Origin: Mangrovicella endophytica
GTDB lineage: Bacteria > Pseudomonadota > Alphaproteobacteria > Rhizobiales > Rhizobiaceae
DNA: 64,000 bases
Direction: 5' to 3'
NCBI RefSeq assembly: GCF_002893625.1
Contig: NZ_PKMZ01000006.1
Location: forward strand, 1 to 64,000
Shown: positions 8,663 through 17,314 of the stretch, one piece after another
Position numbering within the stretch: the stretch's first letter is position 1
How the letters are laid out: each line of letters begins with the position of its first letter
Notes under the pieces: generated by a model
What the model saw: the letters and a program-made list of their open reading frames with translations, nothing else
The model's database searches: none
Told to the model about the DNA's origin: nothing
Translations under genes and position numbers: made by a program

Positions 8663-9379
8663 CTATTCGGCGGCCAGCAGCAGGTCAGGCTTCAGCGGGC
8701 GGAAGCTCATGCGGTGAAGCGGGCTCGGTCCGAGCCGCAGGATCGCGTCCCGGTGCTCCGCCGTGGCATAGCCCATATGGCGCGAGAAGCCGTAGCCGCT
8801 GTAGACGCCGCAGGCCCGTCGCATCATCCGGTCACGCGTGACCTTGGCAACGATGGAGGCGGCGGCGATGGAGAGGCAGCGCGCGTCGCCGGCGATGACC
8901 GCCGTGGCGCGGCACTGAAGTCCCGTGGGGACATCGCGGCCGTCGATCAGCGTATGGCAGGGCCTCTCGCCGAGCGCGTGCAGGGCACGGCGCATGGCGA
9001 GCAGCGTCGCGCCGCGGATATTATAGCGGTCTATCTCGGCAGCGCTGGCAGAAGCCGCCGCGACGGTCGCGCAGGACACGATCGCCTCGAACAGGCGCTC
9101 GCGCTCCTCGGCGGTGAGCTTCTTGGAATCGTCAAGGCCGTCCGGAATGCAGCTGGGATCGAGGATCACCGCCGCGGCGACCACCGGGCCGGCCAGGGGG
9201 CCACGTCCCGCTTCGTCGATGCCGGCGACGAGCCGGGCGCCGGCCGCCAGCTGCTCGCTTTCCAGCAGGAAGTCGGGACCGGCGGGCACCGTGACCACAG
9301 AAGCGTCGGCCGTAGGCGGCGCAGCCTTAACGTTCGCGCGCTTGGAAGAGGGTGGAGAATCGGAGGGTCGGCGAGCCAT
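8663..9379 (-). CDS. rnhB: Ribonuclease HII
   Basis: RNase HII cuts the RNA strand of RNA-DNA hybrids and removes single ribonucleotides misincorporated in DNA. With the start at 9379 the protein is 238 aa. It has a poorly conserved N-terminal tail of about 45 residues, then GIDEAGRGPLAGPV with catalytic Asp55-Glu56, the DSKKLT motif, and the later ASIVAKVTRD and GYGFSRHMGY motifs of the family. The frame stays open upstream to 9802 but that part reads through the neighbouring gene antisense and is not expected to be coding. The start has no strong ribosome binding site, so it is approximate. It is downstream of and co-oriented with the radical SAM gene. Confidence 0.93.
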   Translation of the reverse strand: MARRPSDSPPSSKRANVKAAPPTADASVVTVPAGPDFLLESEQLAAGARLVAGIDEAGRGPLAGPVVAAAVILDPSCIPDGLDDSKKLTAEERERLFEAIVSCATVAAASASAAEIDRYNIRGATLLAMRRALHALGERPCHTLIDGRDVPTGLQCRATAVIAGDARCLSIAAASIVAKVTRDRMMRRACGVYSGYGFSRHMGYATAEHRDAILRLGPSPLHRMSFRPLKPDLLLAAE

Positions 9380-9552
9380 GTTGCGGCGAGACTCGCGCAT
9401 TCTCCGATTCTCCGCAAGTCTCGCTGCCATCGGGGTGGATGCGGCAGCGAGATCCACCCGCCGTGCGGCCGGCGGGCGAAGTTCGTTCGTTCGAGCAAGA
9501 CCTCCTAGCCGGCGCCTCGGACGCCGTGACGGAGGCGCCGCGGCAAGGCGGC

Positions 9553-10710
9553 TCAGAGCAGCGACAGCTGCACGCCGGCGCCCTTCGGCGGCGTGAACAG
9601 GTCGGTGCGAAGGCTCGTCCTCTCCTCGTTCAGCCCCAGCCGCTTCACCGCCATCTCGAAGCGGCGGCGGATCTGAAAAGCATAGGGCCCCGTGCCCCGC
9701 ATCCGCTTGCCCCATTCGGCATCGTAGTCCTTGCCGTCGCGCATCGAGCGCAGCAGCGCCAGCACGTGCCGGTAGCGGTTCGGATAATGCCGTAGCAGCC
9801 ACTCCTTGAAGAGCGGGCTGACCTCCAGCGGCAGGCGCAGCAGCACATAGCCGGCCTCCTTGGCGCCGGCCGTCTTGGCCGCCTCAAGAAGACGCTCGAT
9901 CTCGCTGTCGGTCAGGCCGGGAATAATCGGCGCCGTCATCACCATGGTCGGGATGCCGGCTTCCGACAGAGCCTTCACCGCCTCCAGGCGCTTCGCCGGT
10001 GTTGCCGCCCGCGGCTCCATGGCCCGGGCGAGCGTGCGGTCGAGCGTCGTCACCGAGAGCGCCACCCGCGCCAACCCTTTGGCTGCCATGCGTGACAGGA
10101 TGTCGATGTCGCGCGTCACCAGCGCCGACTTCGTCACGATGCCGACCGGATGGTTCGCCGCCTCCAGCACTTCGAGGATCTGGCGCATCACGCGCCAGCT
10201 CTTCTCGATCGGCTGGTAGGGATCGGTATTGGTGCCGATGGCGATCGAGCGCGGCTGGTAGCCGGGCTTCGACAGCTCGGCCTCGAGCAACTCGGCCGCA
10301 TTCGGCTTGGCGAACAGCTTCGATTCGAAGTCGAGCCCAGGCGACATGCCCATATACGCATGCGTCGGCCGCGCGAAGCAGTAGACGCAGCCATGCTCGC
10401 AGCCGCGATACGGGTTGACCGAGCGGTCGAAGGAGATGTCCGGCGAGCTGTTGCGTGTGATGATCGTCTTCGGCTTCTCGACCTGCACCTCGGTCTTGAA
10501 GGCGGGCAGTTCGTCGAGCGTCGACCAGCCGTCGTCGAAACTCGAGCGCGCGAACGGCTCGAAACGGCCAGTCGGGTTCAGCCCCGCGCCGCGGCCGCGG
10601 CGTCGTCCGAAGCCAACCCGCAGGCCGGCTTCGTTGATGATGTGATTGGCAATGTCGATGCCGTTCGGGCCGGAGAAGGCCGCACGATCGGCGAGGTTCA
10701 CGTCCTGCAT
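9553..10710 (-). CDS. PA0069-family radical SAM protein
   Basis: This 385-residue radical SAM enzyme has the iron-sulfur cluster motif at Cys104, Cys108 and Cys111 within NPYRGCEHGCVYCFARP. The following segments RSIAIGTNTDPYQPIEKSW and GIVTKSALVTRDIDIL fit the PA0069/Rv2578c group, which is related to spore photoproduct lyase (SplB) but whose reaction is not established. A GAAC-N7-GAAC box, the alphaproteobacterial LexA operator pattern, lies at 10768-10782, 58 bases upstream, and suggests DNA-damage control. rnhB lies downstream in the same direction, a further DNA-maintenance link. Family assignment is firm; function is inferred only. Confidence 0.88.
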   Translation of the reverse strand: MQDVNLADRAAFSGPNGIDIANHIINEAGLRVGFGRRRGRGAGLNPTGRFEPFARSSFDDGWSTLDELPAFKTEVQVEKPKTIITRNSSPDISFDRSVNPYRGCEHGCVYCFARPTHAYMGMSPGLDFESKLFAKPNAAELLEAELSKPGYQPRSIAIGTNTDPYQPIEKSWRVMRQILEVLEAANHPVGIVTKSALVTRDIDILSRMAAKGLARVALSVTTLDRTLARAMEPRAATPAKRLEAVKALSEAGIPTMVMTAPIIPGLTDSEIERLLEAAKTAGAKEAGYVLLRLPLEVSPLFKEWLLRHYPNRYRHVLALLRSMRDGKDYDAEWGKRMRGTGPYAFQIRRRFEMAVKRLGLNEERTSLRTDLFTPPKGAGVQLSLL

Positions 10711-10767
10711 GGGAGTTCCTTCCGCATCGGGGAAGCGACTATGAATGAAGTCCTACCGCGCGGACGA

Positions 10768-10782
10768 GAACAATACAAGAAC
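10768..10782. promoter_or_regulatory. LexA (SOS) box, GAAC-N7-GAAC
   Basis: GAAC at 10768-10771 and GAAC at 10779-10782 are separated by exactly seven bases; read on the minus strand this is GTTC-N7-GTTC, the known LexA site of alphaproteobacteria. It lies in the divergent spacer, 58 bases before the radical SAM start and 59 bases before the glycosyltransferase-like gene. Confidence 0.6.
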
Positions 10783-10840
10783 AAAATCGATCGTCGTTCT
10801 GCGGCTGGCGAAGTCTGGTGCCTTTGGCTATCCAATCGAC

Positions 10841-11374
10841 ATGCTCAGCGTCTTCATCGAAGCCGGATCCGATGCCGGCCAGCTCGCCCAGAGCCTCGCC
10901 TCCCTCGTGCCGGGAGCGGTGGAGGGGCTGGTGCGCGAGGTTCTCGTGATCGAGGACGGGCTGGGGCCCGACGGGCGTAAGGTCGCGGATCACGCAGGCT
11001 GCCGGCTCGTTGCCAATGCCGAACTGCCTTCGGTGCTGCCTCAGGCGAAGGGCGACTGGCTTATGCTGATCGAGCCGGGTGCGCGGCTGCTGCCCGGTTG
11101 GATCGAGGCCCTGGGCGAACATATCGCTGATGTCGAGCGCGGCGTCGCCAGCCCGGAGGCGGCGCGGTTCTCGCCGTCGCGCCTCGACCGGCTGCCGTTC
11201 CTGCAGCGGGTGAGGCAGCGGCGCGGTCCGCTGGCGGATGGGCTGGTCCTGCGCAAGTCTCAGGCGCTCGGCCTCGTCAAGCGTCAGCCGTCCTTGAACG
11301 CCATGGCACGGGGTCTCGCCACGTCACGGCTGCGGGCGGAGATCAGGCCGCCGGTGGCCGCCAGGCAGCGTTGA
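10841..11374 (+). CDS. Glycosyltransferase-like protein (rhizobial family)
   Basis: This 177-residue protein begins MLSVFIEAGSDAGQLAQSLASL, followed by GAVEGLVREVLVIEDG, which matches the start of a GT-A (family 2) fold, and GDWLMLIEPGARLLPGWIEAL, where the metal-binding region would lie. The DxD pair is not evident, and the protein is much shorter than a full family-2 enzyme. A short glycosyltransferase-like family of this kind is common in Hyphomicrobiales next to moaB. I chose the ATG at 10841; an in-frame ATG at 10745 would run through the LexA-like box and adds sequence that looks unrelated. Catalytic activity is uncertain. It converges with moaB, nine bases away. Confidence 0.7.
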   Translation: MLSVFIEAGSDAGQLAQSLASLVPGAVEGLVREVLVIEDGLGPDGRKVADHAGCRLVANAELPSVLPQAKGDWLMLIEPGARLLPGWIEALGEHIADVERGVASPEAARFSPSRLDRLPFLQRVRQRRGPLADGLVLRKSQALGLVKRQPSLNAMARGLATSRLRAEIRPPVAARQR

Positions 11375-11383
11375 CACTGCCGA

Positions 11384-11929
11384 TCAGGCGGAGCGGCCGC
11401 CGCGGCGCAGATGCTCGTCCAGCCGCGGCATGATCTCGACGAAATTGCAGGGGCCGTGCCGATAGTCGAGCTGGTCCTTCAGGATCGCGTCCCAGCCGTC
11501 CTTGCAGGCGCCGGGCGATCCGGGCAGCGCGAAGACGAAGGTGGCGTTTATGACACCGCCGGTCGCCCGCGACTGGATCGTCGAGACGCCGATCTTCTCA
11601 TAGGAGATGCGGTGGAAGATCGCTGAAAAGCCGTCCATGCGCTTTTCGAAGATCGGCTCCAAGGCCTCCGGTGTCACGTCGCGGCCGGTGAAGCCGGTAC
11701 CGCCGGTGGTGATGACGACATCGATGGAGGGATCGGCGCACCAGCGCTGGACGATGGCTCGTATGGCCGTCACGTCGTCGGGCACGATCTCGCGCGCAGC
11801 CAGCTGATGCCCGGCGCCCGTCAGCCGCTCGGCCAGAATGGCGCCGGACCGATCATCGTCGAGGCTGCGCGTGTCGGACACCGTGAGCACGGCGATCGAC
11901 AGCGGGATGAAGTCGCGGCTTTCGCTCAT
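11384..11929 (-). CDS. moaB: Molybdenum cofactor biosynthesis protein B
   Basis: MoaB/MogA-type protein of 181 aa, which binds molybdopterin and adenylates it during molybdenum cofactor synthesis. The signature TTGGTGFTGRDVTPEAL is present around residues 75-91. The start MSESRDF at 11929 overlaps the stop of ispE by four bases (ATGA), implying translational coupling. C-terminal residues DYRHGPCNFVEIMPRL are typical of the family. A frame extension upstream to 11971 lies within ispE and is unlikely to be used. Confidence 0.93.
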   Translation of the reverse strand: MSESRDFIPLSIAVLTVSDTRSLDDDRSGAILAERLTGAGHQLAAREIVPDDVTAIRAIVQRWCADPSIDVVITTGGTGFTGRDVTPEALEPIFEKRMDGFSAIFHRISYEKIGVSTIQSRATGGVINATFVFALPGSPGACKDGWDAILKDQLDYRHGPCNFVEIMPRLDEHLRRGGRSA

Positions 11930-12861
11930 GCCTTGCCCATCCTTCCGCCCGCGACGGTCGCCATGACCCACCAGTCGGGCTGGGCCAGCCGCAGCGCTGC
12001 CGCGGCAGCCCCGGCGACCGCTTCGTCGGGATAAAGGCCCCAGACCGTCGCGCCCGAGCCCGACATGCGCGCCATGAGCGCGCCTTGGCTCTGCAGCGCA
12101 TCCGTGACTGTCGCGATCGACGGCGCGAGCGTCAAGGCAGGCGCCTGGAGGTCGTTGCGCGTCAGACGAAGCCAGCGGGCGAGATCGGCAATCGACGCAA
12201 AGCCATTGTCCGGCAGCGCCGGCAGCGGGTCGCCGTCACGGCGCTCCAGTCCGGCGAAGACGGCTGGGGTCGAGACGGGGGTGCCGGGATTGACGAGCAC
12301 CATCGGCAGAGGCGGTAGACCCGACAGGGGCTGGATGGCCTCGCCGATGCCGCCGATCACAGCGGCGCGTCCGTCGAGGCACATCGGCACGTCCGCGCCG
12401 AGACCGAGCGCTGCGGTCATGAGCGCATCGGCCGCCTGCGGCACCCGGCGCTGGACGAGGCGCAGCAGCGCCGCCGCATCGGCCGAGCCGCCGCCGATGC
12501 CGGCTGCGACCGGCAGCTGCTTGTCGAGCCGGATGGCGACCGGCGGCAGCGCGCGCCCATGCGCCGCCAGCGCAGCCCGCGCGAGCGTCAGCGCCCGCAG
12601 GAGAATGTTGTCGGCATCGGACGGGATCGCCGCGGCGAACGGTCCGGCGATTTCGAGCCGGTCGGCGTCGCTCTCCGCGACCGTGATCCCGTCGCCATTC
12701 GCGGCGAAGACGACGAGGCTGTGTAGCAGGTGGTAGCCATCCGCCCGCCGCCCGGTAACGTGAAGCGCCAGGTTGATCTTCGCCGGCGCTGTCTCCTGCT
12801 GCACCGGAGCGACGTCAGAGGCAGAGCCGCCGTTTACCCTTGGCGCGAGCGCACTGCCCAT
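11926..12861 (-). CDS. ispE: 4-diphosphocytidyl-2-C-methyl-D-erythritol kinase
   Basis: IspE phosphorylates CDP-methylerythritol in the non-mevalonate pathway to isoprenoid precursors. The protein is 311 aa with the GHMP kinase substrate segment APAKINLALHVTGRRADGYH at residues 25-44 and the phosphate loop PVAAGIGGGSADAAALL near 115-131. The C-terminal MSGSGATVWGLY motif also fits. An extra 20-residue N-terminus is present. The ATG overlaps the stop of the upstream TPR gene by one base and its own stop overlaps moaB, so three genes form one transcript. A polyprenyl synthase further upstream uses products of the same pathway. Confidence 0.95.
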   Translation of the reverse strand: MGSALAPRVNGGSASDVAPVQQETAPAKINLALHVTGRRADGYHLLHSLVVFAANGDGITVAESDADRLEIAGPFAAAIPSDADNILLRALTLARAALAAHGRALPPVAIRLDKQLPVAAGIGGGSADAAALLRLVQRRVPQAADALMTAALGLGADVPMCLDGRAAVIGGIGEAIQPLSGLPPLPMVLVNPGTPVSTPAVFAGLERRDGDPLPALPDNGFASIADLARWLRLTRNDLQAPALTLAPSIATVTDALQSQGALMARMSGSGATVWGLYPDEAVAGAAAAALRLAQPDWWVMATVAGGRMGKA

Positions 12862-14750
12862 CAGTTCGGTGTCGCAGCCGATCCAGCCGGCACCGTGGAG
12901 CTGCTCCCGGTTGCGGAGCCCTTCTCGTCAGCCTCCGCCTTGGTGTCGGTGGCGGGCGGCGGGGTCGCCGGCTCGCTCGTCTCGGCCTTGCTCGCGGCAT
13001 TTCCGCCGGCCGGCTTGTCCTTGCCGTCGATCTTGGCCTGGATGCGCGTCACGTCCGCAGCCTCCGGCTTCGGATCGCCCGTCAGCGCCCGCTGCCACTG
13101 GAAGCGGGCTTCGCGCTTGCGGCCGACCTGCCAGTAGGCGTCGCCGAGATGGTCGTTGATGGTGGGATCCACCGGATTGATCAGGATCGCCCGCTCCAGC
13201 TGCTCCACGGCTTCCGGATAGCGGGACAGGCGATAATAGGCCCATCCGAGCGAATCGATGATGTAGCCGTCGTTCGGCCGCAGCTCGACGGCCGTCTTGA
13301 TCATCTCCAGCCCCTGGTCGAGGTTCCGGTTCATGTCGACCCAGGAATAGCCGAGATAGTTCAGCACCTGCGGCTGGTTGGGCGAGAGCGCCAGCGCCTT
13401 CTTGAAGTCGGGCTCGGCCTTGTCCCATTCCTTCAGCCGCTCGTGGGCGATGCCGCGCTGGTAGTACAGGTTCCAGCTCGGCGTCTCGCCATCCTTGACG
13501 AGGCTGATCGCCTTGTCGAGCGCCGTCGCCGCGCCGCGATAGTCCTTGTCGGCCGAGAGGATGTCGGCGAGCGCCACATAGGCCTGCTGGTCATCCGGGA
13601 AGTCGGCGACGACGCGGCGCAGATGCGCCTTCGCCTCGTCCTTGCGCTCGGCATACCAGAGGTCGATGCCCATCTGCAGCTCGGAGGTGCGGTGATAGGA
13701 CGAGCTTTCCGGCACCTTCTCGTAATAGGAGATGGCGAGGTCGAGCTGGTTAGCGCGCTCGGCGATACCCGCCAGCGCCGTCAGGAGCGCCGGGCTGGCC
13801 GGCGCCAGCGCGCGTGCCAGCTGGAAATACAGGAGCGCGACCTGCTGCCCGTCGCCGCGGTTGATCGCCTGGCCGAGGACGTAGAGCGTTTCGGCGGCGC
13901 CCTGCTTCACGTCGGTGACGGGCAGCTCGATCGTCTCGCCCTTCTCGATCCGCCCCTTCAGCGTCAGCAGCGGATCGTAGCTCGGCGCGACGGCTAGACC
14001 CTTGTCGAGAGCCGCGATGGCTGCCTGCTTCTTGCCCGCACGCGCTTCGATCCGGGCAAGGAGATCGGCGGAACCGAGGAAGGCGTCCGGCGAGGTCTGC
14101 GCGTTGTCCTTCGTCTTCAGCACCTCGTTCAGAAAACGCCGCGCCTCGTCGTGGCGGCCGGCCACCTCGGCGACGAGGCCGGACTGGTACTGGTTGAAGA
14201 TCGGATACCAGGCCGCCTTGTCGAGCTCCTTGATGCGCGACAGCGCGTCGTCGACGCGGCCAGCGCCCAGATCGGCCCAGGAGGAGAGATGGGTGAGCAG
14301 CAGCGCATCGAGATCGCTCGGATCGACGATGTCGAAGGCCTCGATCGCTTCGCCCCACTTGCCCTTGCGGAGCTGATCGATGCCGAGCGTGATGCGGGCG
14401 ACCTTCGCCGCGTCGGTATTCTCACGCAGCTTGGCGGCGAGCTTTACACCGTCGTCGAAACGCCCGGCCGCGAAGAAGGCAAACATCGCGTCCTGCTGCA
14501 GCATCTCGGAGTTGGGATCGAGGGTGAGGGCCTGCGCGTAGTAGTCGGTCGCCTTGGCAAGGTCGCCATCCATCTGCGCGGACTTGGCGGCAAGATAAGC
14601 GCCGGACACAGTCTGGATGCGGGCGCTCGCAGCGGGCGTCTCGGGCTTCGGCGTGGCCGGTGCCGTGGCGCCTGCCGATGAAAGGGCGGTGCTGGCGGCG
14701 GCAAGGACGAGAGCGGCGCGGAGCAGCCGGGAGAAGCGTCGTGTCTGCAA
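12861..14750 (-). CDS. Tetratricopeptide repeat protein, exported
   Basis: This protein of about 629 aa is made almost entirely of TPR units. A signal peptide spans about the first 28 residues (basic start, then LLRAALVLAAASTALSSAG). Clear repeats occur in the C-terminal half, such as YYQRGIAHERLKEWDKAEPDFKKAL, VLNYLGYSW and IIDSLGWAYYRLSRYPEAVEQLERAI. It ends in a low-complexity Ala/Thr/Glu/Pro tail of about 60 residues. I chose a TTG start at 14750 because GAGGA lies eight bases upstream and the signal peptide begins there; the frame is open further to 14861. Repeat proteins of this layout often scaffold envelope complexes. No specific partner is evident apart from cotranscription with ispE. 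Confidence 0.82.
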   Translation of the reverse strand: MQTRRFSRLLRAALVLAAASTALSSAGATAPATPKPETPAASARIQTVSGAYLAAKSAQMDGDLAKATDYYAQALTLDPNSEMLQQDAMFAFFAAGRFDDGVKLAAKLRENTDAAKVARITLGIDQLRKGKWGEAIEAFDIVDPSDLDALLLTHLSSWADLGAGRVDDALSRIKELDKAAWYPIFNQYQSGLVAEVAGRHDEARRFLNEVLKTKDNAQTSPDAFLGSADLLARIEARAGKKQAAIAALDKGLAVAPSYDPLLTLKGRIEKGETIELPVTDVKQGAAETLYVLGQAINRGDGQQVALLYFQLARALAPASPALLTALAGIAERANQLDLAISYYEKVPESSSYHRTSELQMGIDLWYAERKDEAKAHLRRVVADFPDDQQAYVALADILSADKDYRGAATALDKAISLVKDGETPSWNLYYQRGIAHERLKEWDKAEPDFKKALALSPNQPQVLNYLGYSWVDMNRNLDQGLEMIKTAVELRPNDGYIIDSLGWAYYRLSRYPEAVEQLERAILINPVDPTINDHLGDAYWQVGRKREARFQWQRALTGDPKPEAADVTRIQAKIDGKDKPAGGNAASKAETSEPATPPPATDTKAEADEKGSATGSSSTVPAGSAATPN

Positions 14751-14917
14751 GTGTCCAATCCTCTTTCGGCCCTGATGCGGCGCTGGACCCGGTCGCGGCG
14801 GAGAAGCTCCGCTATGCCCGGCGCGGACGGCTCGTCGAGCGTGAGCCGCCTTGCCCGTCACCCTCTTCCGTCACGGTGACGGATTTGCGGTTCTCGCACG
14901 GCATTGCCGCCGCGCGA

Positions 14918-15934
14918 TCAATTGACGCGGTCGATACAGAACTCCACCACGCTGGTGAGCGCGTCGCGGCTCGCCGAGGGCGGCAGCGTCGCGGCCGCCT
15001 CGAAAGCGAGATGGCCGTAGTGCCGCGCACGGGCGACCGTCTCCTCCAGCGCACCGCGCCCTTGGAGCAGCGCGGTTGCCTCCGACAGTGCGGCATCGTC
15101 ATTCTGGCCCTCTTCCATGGCGCGGCGCCAGAAGGCTCTTTCGGCCTCGTTGCCCTGCTGGTAGGCGATGATCACCGGCAGGGTGATCTTGCCCTCGCGG
15201 AAGTCGTCACCGGTGTTCTTGCCAAGATCGGCTGACGAGCCGCCGTAATCCAGGATGTCGTCGACCAGCTGGAAGGCGATGCCGAGGCTCCTGCCATAGG
15301 TTCGCATCGCCGTGCAGGCCGCCTCGCCGGCGTCGGCCAGAACAGGTCCGACCTCGGTCGCGGCAGCGAACAGAGCGGCGGTCTTGGCGTCGATGACGGC
15401 GAGGTAGTCGTCCTCGGTGGTCGACATGCGCTTGGCCGCCGACAGCTGCCAGACCTCGCCCTCGGCGATCACCGCCGAGGCATTGGAGAGGATGCGCAGC
15501 GCTGGCGGCGATCCGACTTCGACCATCATCTTGAAGGCCTGGCCGAGCAGGAAGTCACCGACGAGGACGCTTGCCTGGTTGCCCCAGATGGTACGCGCCG
15601 TCTTGCGGCCGCGGCGAAGATCGCTCTCATCCACGACGTCGTCGTGCAGGAGCGTCGCCGTGTGCATGAACTCGACGCTCGCCGCTAGCTTCACATGCGA
15701 TTCGCCCTGGTAGCCATAGGCGAGGGCGGAGGCGATCGTCAGCATGGGGCGCAGGCGCTTGCCGCCGGAGGCGATGAGGTGCTCGGCGATCTCCGGGATC
15801 AGCTTGACGTTGGATCCGGCCATGGCGAGAATCATGTCGTTGACCCGGCCCATGTCAGCCGCCGTCAGCCGCAGGATCGGCTCGATTGAGGGCTGCGGCT
15901 GGCTTTGCCGGGCGGCGCTGGTGCTGGCGCTCAA
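14918..15934 (-). CDS. ispB: Long-chain polyprenyl diphosphate synthase (octaprenyl/decaprenyl type)
   Basis: A trans-isoprenyl diphosphate synthase of 338 aa that builds the side chain of ubiquinone from isopentenyl diphosphate. The first aspartate-rich motif is LLHDDVVDESDLRRGR (Asp98, Asp99, Asp102) and the second is DDILDYGG near residue 225. GGKRLRPMLTIAS at 57-70 is also conserved. Small residues rather than bulky aromatics precede the first DDxxD, which favours a long product. Product length (C40 or C50) cannot be read with certainty. It lies upstream of, and in the same direction as, the TPR-ispE-moaB genes, and ubiE-ubiB in the window belong to the same quinone pathway. Confidence 0.9.
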   Translation of the reverse strand: MSASTSAARQSQPQPSIEPILRLTAADMGRVNDMILAMAGSNVKLIPEIAEHLIASGGKRLRPMLTIASALAYGYQGESHVKLAASVEFMHTATLLHDDVVDESDLRRGRKTARTIWGNQASVLVGDFLLGQAFKMMVEVGSPPALRILSNASAVIAEGEVWQLSAAKRMSTTEDDYLAVIDAKTAALFAAATEVGPVLADAGEAACTAMRTYGRSLGIAFQLVDDILDYGGSSADLGKNTGDDFREGKITLPVIIAYQQGNEAERAFWRRAMEEGQNDDAALSEATALLQGRGALEETVARARHYGHLAFEAAATLPPSASRDALTSVVEFCIDRVN

Positions 15935-16177
15935 GCGCTTACTCCATGACTGCGATGGTCGACTGGCCGGCGTGCCCCGAGCGGCACATCGGCTCGCACC
16001 AAGATGGTGCGGATGGACTGACGAGAAAGGGCGCTGCTCCGCTTCGCCGCAGCGCAGCTCGCTGCAGGTGCACTGGCGGCGTGCTCTGCCTTCGCTATTG
16101 TGCCGGCGCGGCGCGCAGCCACCGAGACCGAGCGGGCGACTGTCGACGCGAGCGAAACATCAAAGGCCGGGCGGGTC

Positions 16178-16396
16178 ATGCAAGAACTGATGCGTTCCAA
16201 CGACGCTGTCCTCATATCCTTCGTCGACGCGCTCCTGAACGACGCGGACATCCCCCATTTCGTCGCGGATGTCCATATGAGCATCCTGGACGGTTCGATC
16301 GGCGTGCTGCCCCGGCGGATCATGGTGGACGCCGATCAGATCGAGCAGGCGCGGCGCATCCTGCGCGACGCCGAGCTCGGCCATGAGCTGTCCTGA
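16178..16396 (+). CDS. DUF2007 domain protein
   Basis: A 72-residue protein starting MQELMRSNDAVLISFVDALL and ending in a helix EQARRILRDAELG. It matches the DUF2007 family (putative signal-transducing domain), with the conserved HFVADVHMSILDGSIGVLPRRIMVD core. The function of the family is not established. The ATG at 16178 gives the standard family length; the frame is open upstream to 16100. Its end overlaps the start of the methyltransferase gene by 14 bases, so the pair are likely cotranslated. Confidence 0.85.
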   Translation: MQELMRSNDAVLISFVDALLNDADIPHFVADVHMSILDGSIGVLPRRIMVDADQIEQARRILRDAELGHELS

Positions 16397-17222
16397 TCCC
16401 GCGCTTGCCGGCGGCGAGCGCTCCCATCTCGACCCTGGAACGTTGGAGGCGGCGGCAGCGAGTTCGCGGGACGCCTTCTATGGCGGGCGCTTCATGCTCT
16501 GCCAGCCGCGCGGCCGCGGCTTTCGGTCGGGGCTCGATGCGTTGCTGCTCGCCGCCTGCCTGCCGGCCGACGCGAGCGGCGATGCGGTCGATCTCGGCAG
16601 CGGAGCCGGCGCGGTCGGCTTTGCGGCCGCCTGCCGCTGCCCGGCGCTGCGGCTGACGCTGGTCGAGGTCGATCCCGGCATGGCCGGGCTCTGCCGGCAG
16701 GGCTTGGACCTGCCGGACAATGCCGGCTTTGCGGATCGTCTGCGCATGGTCGAGGCCGATGCCACGGCGCCACGGGCCATCCGCGAGGCGGCCGGTCTCC
16801 ACGATGGGGCCTTCGGCACGGTTCTCAGCAACCCGCCGTTCAATCCGCAGCACCACCGCCGCTCGGCCGATCACCTGCGCGCCCGGGCACTGTCTGTGGC
16901 CGATCCTGCCTTCCTGCCTCGCTGGATCGCTGTCGCCGCGGCGCTGCTGAAGCCGGGCGGGACCTTGGCGATGGTACTCCGGCCGGAGAACCTGCCGGCC
17001 GTTCTCGGCTCGGCCGGCAATCGCCTCGGCGATCTTCGCATTGTTCCGGTGCAGGCACGCAGCGGGGAGGCGGCGATGCGGATCCTCTTGCGGGCCGTCC
17101 GCGGTTCGCGGGCGCCACTGTCGATCCGCCCCTCGATCGTCCTGCACGAAGCGGACGGATCGCCAAGCGAGACCGGGATCGCGATCGCGGCAGGTGCGAT
17201 GACCGTCGATTTCGGCACCTGA
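16383..17222 (+). CDS. TrmN6-like tRNA1(Val) adenine-N6 methyltransferase
   Basis: A class I SAM-dependent methyltransferase of 279 aa. Motif I is AVDLGSGAGAVGFAAA near residue 63, motif II VEVDPGMAGLC, and the amino-methylase catalytic motif is NPPFNPQ near residue 150. The motif class and length fit the YfiC/TrmN6 group that methylates A37 of tRNA1(Val). A related N6-adenine or glutamine methylase specificity cannot be excluded. It follows the DUF2007 gene with an overlap, an arrangement I recall from other Hyphomicrobiales. Confidence 0.83.
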   Translation: MSCPDPALAGGERSHLDPGTLEAAAASSRDAFYGGRFMLCQPRGRGFRSGLDALLLAACLPADASGDAVDLGSGAGAVGFAAACRCPALRLTLVEVDPGMAGLCRQGLDLPDNAGFADRLRMVEADATAPRAIREAAGLHDGAFGTVLSNPPFNPQHHRRSADHLRARALSVADPAFLPRWIAVAAALLKPGGTLAMVLRPENLPAVLGSAGNRLGDLRIVPVQARSGEAAMRILLRAVRGSRAPLSIRPSIVLHEADGSPSETGIAIAAGAMTVDFGT

Positions 17223-17314
17223 GGGCTCTGACGATCGACGCGCCTGACTGGGCGTGGCGGATGCGGCGCCGCCTTCCCATATGTGGCGCCTGTTCAACGA
17301 GCCGGACGATCTTC

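Noticed and set aside
9465-9500. GTTCGTTCGTTC run as a possible LexA site
   Set aside because: The GTTC units are directly adjacent, not separated by seven bases, and the run lies in the rnhB - radical SAM gap away from a start site.
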